Assembly (NCBI GenBank): GCA_947374445.1
Contig: CANCBY010000070.1
Location: 1-11,027, forward strand
From: Pseudobdellovibrionaceae bacterium
GTDB taxonomy: Bacteria; Bdellovibrionota; Bdellovibrionia; Bdellovibrionales; Bdellovibrionaceae
Direction: 5' to 3'
DNA: 11,027 bases
Shown here one piece after another: positions 6,559 through 11,027 of this stretch; position 1 is the first letter of the stretch, and every line of letters starts with the position of its first letter. The translations under genes were made by a program, and so were the position numbers. Under the pieces are notes generated by a model. That model was not told the origin of the DNA, did not search any database, and worked only from the letters and a program-made list of their open reading frames with translations.

Positions 6559-6584
6559 AGCTCAAATGTGTAGCTCAAATATGT
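6559..6584. repeat. 13-bp tandem duplication upstream of apt
   Basis: AGCTCAAATGTGT (6559-6571) is followed directly by AGCTCAAATATGT (6572-6584) and a further AGC: two copies with one mismatch. It lies in the leader between the divergent apt and redoxin genes and includes the alternative TTG start of apt. Replication slippage or a repeated binding site would both explain it. Confidence 0.7.
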
Positions 6585-6620
6585 AGCAATCCTTAAGGCC
6601 ATTTGCTAGAAAAATCATAT

Positions 6621-7220
6621 ATGAAAATTTTAGCAAACCGACACAAAATTTTTGTTACTATTTTAATGTGGGGAGCTTTCTCGGCAGCGGCGACAACAAG
6701 TTTGTTGGAGAGCGTTTCTGGCAAGAGCCTAAAGAGTGGTCGCGACATAGCGATCGCGGCGCAAACCGTAGTGAAAAAAGCGACAGTCGTTGTGTTCTTA
6801 TCAGCTGTTTGCCCTTGTTCTAACAGTCACATTTCTGTGCTCAATGAGCTTGCAGAAAAATACAAAGACTTTCAATTTATAGGCATTCACTCAAACTCTG
6901 ACGAGCCGGTGTCTGCCAGTGAAAGCTACTTTAAGGCTGCGGCTCTTTCATTTGATGTGATTCAGGACACAGGGGCAAAATTAGCTGATCAGTTTCGCGC
7001 CTTTAAAACTCCTCATGTATTTGTTGTGTCACCAGATGGCCAAATCGTTTATCAGGGTGGTGTGACGAATAGTTCGTTTGCACCCAATGCAAATCGGCAG
7101 TTTTTAGCGGAGGCTCTTGAGGATATATCCCATGGGGTAAAAGTGCGAACGGCTGAGGGGCGCACGCTTGGCTGCGTGATCGCCCGCGAAAGAAGTTCGA
7201 GTGAAAAAAATGTTTGGTAA
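6621..7220 (+). CDS. Exported thioredoxin-fold redoxin with Cys-Pro-Cys motif
   Basis: This is a 199-residue protein of the TlpA/AhpC-TSA type. The signal peptide is residues 1 to about 24 (basic MKILANRHK, then a hydrophobic core ending FSAAA), so it should act in the periplasm. The thioredoxin core has the strand VVVFLSAVCPCSNSH at 56-70, with Cys64 and Cys66 as CPC instead of the usual CxxC. The cis-proline is in FKTPHVF (Pro131), followed by the SPDGQIVYQGG hairpin usual in TlpA and resA-like proteins. A CxC pair can still be redox-active or bind a metal, as CxxxC does in SCO proteins. ATG 6621 starts the signal peptide; the TTG at 6603 is less likely. The 3' end overlaps the next gene by 20 bp. 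Confidence 0.85.
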   Translation: MKILANRHKIFVTILMWGAFSAAATTSLLESVSGKSLKSGRDIAIAAQTVVKKATVVVFLSAVCPCSNSHISVLNELAEKYKDFQFIGIHSNSDEPVSASESYFKAAALSFDVIQDTGAKLADQFRAFKTPHVFVVSPDGQIVYQGGVTNSSFAPNANRQFLAEALEDISHGVKVRTAEGRTLGCVIARERSSSEKNVW

Positions 7221-7659
7221 ATTTTTAATTTTAGCTTTAGCAGTTCTGGCGTTGGCTGCTTGTGCCAAACCCAACTACCTGTCTCCTCAAACTCAAGAGT
7301 TAGCTGATGTTGCGGAGTCGCCAAAGGCTTGCTCTCAGCAGTTGGTCTCGCAACAGCGCTGCTACAGTTTGGTCTGGCAAAATGTGCCTCAAGAATCTCA
7401 GGCCGCAAGTTTTGTTTTAAATTTCTACTCTCTGTTTGATTCGGGTTTGCCACTAGATCCGCTGGACACACTTACGGTGACATTATGGATGCCAAGCATG
7501 GGTCATGGATCTAGTCCCGTAAGACTAAAAAAAATCTCTGACGGTGTTTTTTTAGTAGATAGAGTTTTCTTCATAATGCCGGGTGAGTGGGAGATCTTGA
7601 TCCGCTTTAAGAAAGGTGAGGAGCTGATTGAGCAAGTTGTTCAGAAAATCACTATTTAA
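7201..7659 (+). CDS. Lipoprotein with YtkA/FixH-like domain
   Basis: This is a 152-residue protein. Its signal sequence ends in the lipobox LAAC with Cys21, so it should be a lipid-anchored envelope protein. Residues 55-152 form a predicted beta-sandwich of the YtkA/FixH-like type: WMPSMGHGSSP at 96-106, then VRL...DGVFLVDRVFFIMPGEWEI at about 107-132. The Met97, Met100, His102 and Met126 pattern is found widely in this family and resembles copper-binding sites, but metal binding is not shown here. Cys44 and Cys54 may form a disulfide. GTG 7201 is the start (ATG 7210 is an alternative). It overlaps the redoxin gene by 20 bp and the beta-barrel gene by 32 bp, so the three genes are tightly coupled. 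Confidence 0.82.
   Translation: MKKMFGKFLILALAVLALAACAKPNYLSPQTQELADVAESPKACSQQLVSQQRCYSLVWQNVPQESQAASFVLNFYSLFDSGLPLDPLDTLTVTLWMPSMGHGSSPVRLKKISDGVFLVDRVFFIMPGEWEILIRFKKGEELIEQVVQKITI
7618..7623 (+). promoter_or_regulatory. Ribosome-binding site inside the lipoprotein gene
   Basis: GAGGAG ends four bases before TTG 7628. It supports the TTG as the real start of the beta-barrel gene, with translation beginning inside the last 32 bp of the lipoprotein gene. Confidence 0.6.
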
Positions 7660-8566
7660 TTTTTTGCTCGCAGAAGCCGTATGCTTTTGCTGTGTATTTG
7701 CGCCTCGGCTGGCCAGGGCTGCCGCTTGTTGTGGTGGCGGGGTGTCGGTGGCCTCGCTTATCACAACTGATGACAAGGCTCAGTTTGCGGCCTCACTCTC
7801 GCAGTCGCGTGTGGATACCGATGTTTTTTCAAATGGAGTTTGGCAAAAGCGCGCAAATGGAGATGTTACGCAGGTTTTAAAAATTGAAACCGCCCTCATT
7901 TTTGCTGACCGTTATCAGTATGGTTTTGCTGTTCCTGTGCAAACGCGCCGGCGTGAAGGCACTGAGTCCGCAACTTCGTCGGGCTTTGGCGACGTTTCGG
8001 CTCAGCTTGGCTATGAGTTTTTGCCCGATTGGGATTACAATCCATGGAGGCCTAAAGGAGTTGGGTTTGTAACTTTGGTATTGCCAACTGGTAAGTCGAT
8101 CTATGAGTCCGATCAAAGTGGTGGTTCAGATACTCAAGGTCGTGGTTTTTTAGCTCTGGGGCTGGGTGCTGCGTTTAGTAAATTCTGGGGTCGTTACGAT
8201 GCTTCGACGGCTTTAGAAATCCACAAGTCTTTTGATAAATCGGTGAACTCCTCTCAACTTCAGGGGGTAGTTAGACCGGGACTTGGTGAGAGTTTGAGTT
8301 TTTCTGCGGGAGTGAGTTTTAAGGATTTGCGAATGGGGGCCTCGCTTGCTTATGTCAATGAAGAGGCTATTTCAGTTCGAGGCAGCGTTAACTCTGATGG
8401 AAGTCCTCAGCAGTACACGACGGCTTCATTGAGCGGCGGCTACGCGCTTAGTGACGGGTGGGCTGCAGGGTTAGTTTATTCTGATCAAACTTTATTTGGC
8501 TCGCCAACGAACGCCACACTTTCAAAATCGGTTTTGGCTTCGGTCACTAAAAAATGGGCAAGATAA
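7628..8566 (+). CDS. Outer-membrane beta-barrel protein with mature Cys-Cys-Gly motif
   Basis: This is a 312-residue protein resembling the putative MetA-pathway/transporter outer-membrane family. A signal peptide runs from residue 1 to about 31 (cleavage near LARA). The mature N terminus begins AACCGGG, with Cys34 and Cys35. Alternating-residue strands fill the rest. The hallmark SSGFGDVSAQLGYEFL is at 117-132 and GVGFVTLVLPTGKS at 144-157, and the last strand ends in an aromatic residue (KKWAR). Six or more further amphipathic strands fit a barrel of 10-14 strands. The transported substrate is unknown. The adjacent Cys pair at the periplasmic end could bind metal or form a disulfide with the operon's CPC redoxin (inference). 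TTG 7628 was chosen for the GAGGAG upstream; TTG 7637 is the alternative. It ends 7 bp from the convergent Cys-rich gene. Confidence 0.8.
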   Translation: MSKLFRKSLFNFLLAEAVCFCCVFAPRLARAAACCGGGVSVASLITTDDKAQFAASLSQSRVDTDVFSNGVWQKRANGDVTQVLKIETALIFADRYQYGFAVPVQTRRREGTESATSSGFGDVSAQLGYEFLPDWDYNPWRPKGVGFVTLVLPTGKSIYESDQSGGSDTQGRGFLALGLGAAFSKFWGRYDASTALEIHKSFDKSVNSSQLQGVVRPGLGESLSFSAGVSFKDLRMGASLAYVNEEAISVRGSVNSDGSPQQYTTASLSGGYALSDGWAAGLVYSDQTLFGSPTNATLSKSVLASVTKKWAR

Positions 8567-8573
8567 GTTTGGT

Positions 8574-8975
8574 TTAGTTCTTTGGTGTGCCGTCTTTGTA
8601 TTTAGCAAAGCGGTCTGCAGCGCACACGTTAGCATCTTTCGGACAGAGTCCACTTTCAACAACACAATAAAGTCGTTGGGGTCTAATTTCTCCATCGATT
8701 TTGCAGTAAGCATTAGCAGTGCAAAACGAAAAGCCTTTTGCTTTGCGGGGAGTGATCACTAAAAAATCACCAGGCACGGCTTCGGGCACATAGGCGCACT
8801 TGCCTTCGGCGAGTTGCATTTGCTGAAAGCTTGCAGGAACGCGAACTTTTAGTTTGTTGAGCGAGGTTTTGTTGTTGCCGAGCGCAGAGCTTGCGGCTTC
8901 GGCGGTGTTCATAAAAGCACTGGTGCAAATGATAAAAGTGCAAACAATGAAAGTAAAAAATCCAACTGGCTTCAT
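8574..8975 (-). CDS. Small secreted six-cysteine protein, function unknown
   Basis: This is a 133-residue protein with a clear signal peptide: MKPVG, a hydrophobic core FFTFIVCTFIICTSAF, and cleavage near AEA. The mature part of about 104 residues has six Cys (KCAY, FCTA, YCKI, YCVV, LCPK, VCAA), enough for three disulfides, which fits a periplasmic or extracellular protein. No family is recognised. ATG 8975 was preferred over the GTG two codons upstream because GAGG sits five bases before it. It lies on the same strand as and downstream of ohr, but 112 bp away with a hairpin between, so it probably has its own transcript. It is convergent with the beta-barrel gene. Confidence 0.72.
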   Translation of the reverse strand: MKPVGFFTFIVCTFIICTSAFMNTAEAASSALGNNKTSLNKLKVRVPASFQQMQLAEGKCAYVPEAVPGDFLVITPRKAKGFSFCTANAYCKIDGEIRPQRLYCVVESGLCPKDANVCAADRFAKYKDGTPKN

Positions 8976-9058
8976 GACCACCTCAGACCTTTATTTTAGC
9001 GGATTCGCAGTTGCGGTGCTAGTCTGGGCACAATGGCGGCATCGTCGTTACATGAAAC

Positions 9059-9090
9059 TAGACCTGCCGCCACCTTGTGGCTGCGGTCTA
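9059..9090 (-). terminator. Possible terminator hairpin at the end of ohr
   Basis: TAGACC at 9059-9064 pairs with GGTCTA at 9085-9090. Inside it GC and GCC pair with GGC and GC, with one bulge and one mismatch, around a 7-base loop: an imperfect 11-bp GC-rich stem overlapping the ohr stop codon. On the minus strand it is followed after four bases by only a three-T run, so termination may be weak or Rho-dependent. Confidence 0.4.
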
Positions 9091-9519
9091 TGTGGTTACC
9101 GTTAGGTTGACCTCAATATTGCCGCGAGTGGCGTTTGAGTAAGGGCAGACTTGATGAGCTCTTTCGACCAGATCATGGGCCTGATCCTTGTTCATTCCCG
9201 GCAAATGCACGTTCATGTCGACTTTTATGCCAAAGCCCTGTGGTATCGGTCCGATGCCAACAGTAGCATCCACGCTCAGGTCATTGGGTAGGGTTGTTTT
9301 GTTGTTCATAGCAGCAAATTTTAGAGCTCCGATAAAGCAGGCTGAGTAACCTGAAGCAAAAAGTTGCTCGGGGTTTGTGCCTGGGCCGTCGTTTCCGCCG
9401 AGGCCTTTGGGAGTTGAGAGTGTCACATTGAGACGACCATCGTCCGTTTTTGTTGAGCCTTCGCGGCCGCCAAGAGTATGAGCTTTAGCTGTGTAGAGTA
9501 CTTTTTCGATCTTTTGCAT
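9088..9519 (-). CDS. ohr: Organic hydroperoxide resistance protein Ohr
   Basis: This is a 143-residue cytosolic thiol peroxidase of the Ohr/OsmC family, which reduces organic and fatty-acid hydroperoxides. The whole catalytic set is present: peroxidatic Cys61 in SACFIG, resolving Cys125 in VCPYSNATRGN, and Arg19 and Glu51 (NPEQLFASGYSAC), which orient the active Cys. Family strands GLGGNDGPGTNPEQ and the ATRGNIEV end are intact. ATG 9519 has an ideal AAGGAG six bases upstream and gives the family's usual N terminus (MQKIEKVLYTAKAHT). The longer frame to 9585 would run through the regulatory palindrome and is rejected. It diverges from ohrR, the classic arrangement. Expression is probably repressed by OhrR at 9536-9567. 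Confidence 0.96.
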   Translation of the reverse strand: MQKIEKVLYTAKAHTLGGREGSTKTDDGRLNVTLSTPKGLGGNDGPGTNPEQLFASGYSACFIGALKFAAMNNKTTLPNDLSVDATVGIGPIPQGFGIKVDMNVHLPGMNKDQAHDLVERAHQVCPYSNATRGNIEVNLTVTT

Positions 9520-9535
9520 GGGAACTCCTTTTTGA

Positions 9536-9567
9536 GTGTTATTAGCTTGTACACAAGATAATAACAC
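9536..9567. promoter_or_regulatory. 32-bp palindrome, probable OhrR operator
   Basis: Arms GTGTTATTAGCTTGT (9536-9550) and ACAAGATAATAACAC (9553-9567) are complementary at 14 of 15 positions around a 2-bp centre. The site lies between divergent ohr and ohrR and covers the predicted ohr -10 box, so a dimeric MarR-type repressor bound here would block ohr. OhrR operators are inverted repeats in other bacteria; that OhrR binds this one is inferred. Confidence 0.7.
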
Positions 9568-9585
9568 TATTTCATTTGTTTGCAA
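9558..9585 (-). promoter_or_regulatory. Predicted ohr promoter
   Basis: Read on the minus strand: TTGCAA (9585-9580, 4 of 6 to TTGACA), a 16-bp spacer, then TATTAT (9563-9558, 5 of 6 to TATAAT). The -10 box lies in the right arm of the palindrome. The resulting leader carries AAGGAG before ATG 9519. Confidence 0.5.
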
Positions 9586-9600
9586 TTAGTTTGTTTGCAA
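9575..9600. repeat. 11-bp direct repeat in the ohr-ohrR gap
   Basis: TTTGTTTGCAA occurs at 9575-9585 and again at 9590-9600, a 15-bp period. Each copy ends in the self-complementary TTGCAA. It flanks the start region of ohrR and could be a second regulator contact or a slippage product. Confidence 0.6.
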
Positions 9601-9608
9601 GGTAATAT
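9580..9608 (+). promoter_or_regulatory. Weak predicted ohrR promoter
   Basis: TTGCAA at 9580-9585, a 17-bp spacer and TAATAT at 9603-9608 (4 of 6 to TATAAT) point towards ohrR. Transcription would start at or next to ATG 9616, implying a leaderless message. The same TTGCAA is the predicted -35 of ohr on the other strand. Confidence 0.3.
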
Positions 9609-9615
9609 TGTTCCT

Positions 9616-10050
9616 ATGAACTATGATTCTATAAAAATCAGTCATCAGGTTTGTCATCCTCTGTATAGTGCTTCCAACGCTCTCCTAAGGGCGTATAAAC
9701 CACTTTTGGATAAGTTAGGGCTGACTTACCCTCAGTATTTGATCATGATGGTTTTGTGGGAGCAGGACGGCATAAACATCAAAAAAATCTCATCAGAGAC
9801 TTTTTTTGATTCAGGCACGATCACGCCGCTGATAGAAAAGATCGCAAAAAAAGGTTTGATCAAAGTTGAAGTATCAAAACAAGACAGGCGAAATAAAATA
9901 ATAAATCTCGCTGCCAAGGGAAAGTCTCTCAAAGAGAAGGCTCTTGAGGTTCCTAAAGAGATGATGTGCTTGATGAAGCTTTCTGAGGTTGAGTTGAAAG
10001 CCCTTAAGAAGCTGACAAAAAGTTTGCTAACGGGTCTTGTGCAAATTTAG
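9616..10050 (+). CDS. ohrR: MarR-family organic-peroxide sensor OhrR
   Basis: This is a 144-residue winged-helix repressor. Cys13 (SHQVCHPLYSASNALLRAYKPLL) sits where the reactive Cys15 of Bacillus OhrR lies, in the first helix. Oxidation of that Cys by organic peroxide releases DNA. LTYPQYLIMMVLWE (about 37-50) and the recognition region SSETFFDSGTITPLIEKIAKKGLIK match MarR/OhrR proteins. The wing carries the typical SKQDRRNKIINLAAKG. Only one clear early Cys is present; a further Cys near residue 118 could make it a two-Cys sensor, which cannot be settled here. ATG 9616 was chosen over the upstream frame from 9580 because the protein then begins at the family's helix 1. No good Shine-Dalgarno site precedes it. 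It diverges from ohr and probably represses it through the 32-bp palindrome. Confidence 0.93.
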   Translation: MNYDSIKISHQVCHPLYSASNALLRAYKPLLDKLGLTYPQYLIMMVLWEQDGINIKKISSETFFDSGTITPLIEKIAKKGLIKVEVSKQDRRNKIINLAAKGKSLKEKALEVPKEMMCLMKLSEVELKALKKLTKSLLTGLVQI

Positions 10051-10055
10051 CATTT

Positions 10056-11009
10056 TTATTTGCACTGCAAATATTCTTGCCCCGAGTATATTACGTCTTT
10101 CATGTAATGATATCTAACCGGTGATTTCTCTAACAATATTGTTGGATAGTATCTGTAATACATAAAAGTCTGGGCAAAATCTTCGTATATATTCGTTTTC
10201 GCATAGTCATCGACAAATTGTTCTGGATGGTCGTTCAGAACCTTGCCATCTTTAACATACCAGCCAGAAGCTTTTTGCCAAGCAGAAGAGATATCTAGAT
10301 TTTCATCGCCGACAAACATATTGTGGCCAAACTCATGGTACATGCTTGTTTCTTTTTCAAAATCACTTTTTGAATCTAAACCAGAGTAAATAGTAATCAG
10401 CCCATTCGACAGAATGTTTTCATTGAGCGGATTGACGATTCCCGCGTGGGTCATGCGCACAAACGGAAAAGGCAATAGACTTTTAGGAAGCTGCGCTAAT
10501 GCTGTTAAGTAGGGTTTTAGTTCTTCGTGTTTCCAGGGGCGAAAGCTGTACCAGGCTTTAAAATCAAGTTCATCTGATGGCTGCGGAGGCTTGAGTCGAT
10601 TGTATCCAAGGCTGGATAAATTGAATCCGTAAACATCGGCGACATAAAGATAAAGCAATCCATCTTGCTTGCCGAAGACTGTTTCTGCTCCGCAAAGAGC
10701 TTTGCTGCACCCGAGGTCTTTAAACTTTGACCAGTAGTCGATGTCGCTGACGGGGCGTGCAAAAAAATCTTTGTAGCTAGTTAGAATGCGGTAGGATTGT
10801 ATCAATCTTTGGTTTTCTTGGACCATGAAGTGGCCACCGACAGCCCAATCGGCTCGAGGTTCGGTGTTCGACATTTGACCGATTTGCTCTGCCATTTGGG
10901 CGTCACTGGGAAATGTTTTTGCACAGGGAGCAGCTTGCGGGCTAGCGCTTAAGTTTAAACTCATGATGAGTAGGCCCGACAGTGTGGATAAACTTTTAAA
11001 ACCAATCAT
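10056..11009 (-). CDS. Secreted HEFGH zinc metallopeptidase (putative)
   Basis: This is a 317-residue protein. A signal peptide covers residues 1 to about 26 (MIGFK, hydrophobic LSTLSGLLIMSLNLSAS, cleavage near PQA). The zinc motif HEFGH is at 225-229: His225 and His229 as ligands, Glu226 as catalytic base. Downstream comes YAKTNIYEDFAQTF at 269-282, where Glu276 is the likely third ligand, an arrangement seen in gluzincins with a TNxxEDFA-type second motif (anthrax lethal-factor-like and related proteins). The N-terminal 200 residues have Cys29, Cys101 and Cys106 and no recognised domain. The exact family cannot be fixed by eye. ATG 11009 has a good AGGAG about eight bases upstream. As a secreted protease it may act on wall or prey proteins (inference). 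Convergent with ohrR, 5 bp apart. Confidence 0.82.
   Translation of the reverse strand: MIGFKSLSTLSGLLIMSLNLSASPQAAPCAKTFPSDAQMAEQIGQMSNTEPRADWAVGGHFMVQENQRLIQSYRILTSYKDFFARPVSDIDYWSKFKDLGCSKALCGAETVFGKQDGLLYLYVADVYGFNLSSLGYNRLKPPQPSDELDFKAWYSFRPWKHEELKPYLTALAQLPKSLLPFPFVRMTHAGIVNPLNENILSNGLITIYSGLDSKSDFEKETSMYHEFGHNMFVGDENLDISSAWQKASGWYVKDGKVLNDHPEQFVDDYAKTNIYEDFAQTFMYYRYYPTILLEKSPVRYHYMKDVIYSGQEYLQCK
10057..10073. terminator. Small hairpin between convergent ohrR and metallopeptidase genes
   Basis: TATTTGC (10057-10063) and GCAAATA (10067-10073) form a 7-bp stem with a 3-base loop, seven bases after the ohrR stop and overlapping the last codons of the metallopeptidase gene. A further GCAAAT at 10041-10046 can pair with the same arm. 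The stem is AT-rich and lacks a good T-run on either side, so a role as terminator is weakly supported. Confidence 0.3.
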
Positions 11010-11027
11010 CCGCGACTCCTGCTTTTT

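Noticed and set aside
7052..7471. 139-codon minus-strand ORF opposite the redoxin and lipoprotein genes
   Set aside because: It lies fully antisense to two well-supported exported proteins and has no recognisable domain or ribosome site.
8974..9105. Plus-strand 43-codon ORF with a hydrophobic segment and a CGCGLC ending
   Set aside because: No ribosome-binding site. It starts over the start of the minus-strand Cys-rich gene and runs into the ohr stop, and its Cys-rich end is produced by the GC-rich hairpin at 9059-9090.
9520..9585. N-terminal extension of ohr to a start at 9585
   Set aside because: It would translate the regulatory palindrome; ATG 9519 has an ideal AAGGAG and gives the family N terminus.

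Overview
The window (about 45% G+C by eye) reads as chromosomal DNA of a Gram-negative predatory-type bacterium, most likely a member of the Bdellovibrionota. This is inferred from the protein types (secreted endonuclease I, many secreted or outer-membrane proteins, a histone-fold protein, a secreted zincin) and from the frequent GTG and TTG starts. No rRNA, tRNA, CRISPR array, insertion sequence or phage gene was seen. Most genes are ordinary housekeeping or envelope genes.

Region 1 (1-1052): the 3' end of an NHL-repeat protein with a 165-bp tandem repeat, then a small membrane-anchored protein with a Pro/Gly/Met-rich tail. A 185-bp gap follows. It holds a promoter-like sequence, a Shine-Dalgarno-like site, a 27-codon ORF and a near-perfect hairpin.

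Region 2 (1053-6046): a stand-alone Smr-domain gene on the minus strand diverges from a tight plus-strand run. The run encodes endonuclease I (endA), a short-chain dehydrogenase, a 12-helix MFS exporter, a two-helix membrane protein, a glutathione-S-transferase-like protein, and a protein fusing an N-terminal Cys/His zinc-binding module to a C-terminal histone fold. Gaps run from an 8-bp overlap to 33 bp, so co-transcription is likely. The run ends in the decayed remains of a YccU-type CoA-binding protein gene, with a frameshift and an internal deletion.

Region 3 (6047-8566): apt (adenine phosphoribosyltransferase) on the minus strand diverges from a three-gene plus-strand operon with overlapping genes. 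These encode an exported redoxin with a Cys-Pro-Cys motif, a lipoprotein with a YtkA/FixH-like Met/His motif, and an outer-membrane beta-barrel whose mature N terminus begins near Cys-Cys-Gly-Gly-Gly. Together they suggest a periplasmic metal or thiol-redox module, which is an inference.

Region 4 (8567-11027): a small six-cysteine secreted protein, then the organic-peroxide-resistance pair ohr (minus) and ohrR (plus). A 32-bp near-perfect palindrome between them overlaps the predicted ohr -10 box. Last is a secreted HEFGH zinc metallopeptidase on the minus strand, convergent with ohrR.

The strongest candidates for something unusual are the zinc-module/histone fusion, the overlapping redoxin/YtkA/beta-barrel operon, and the compact ohr-ohrR control region.
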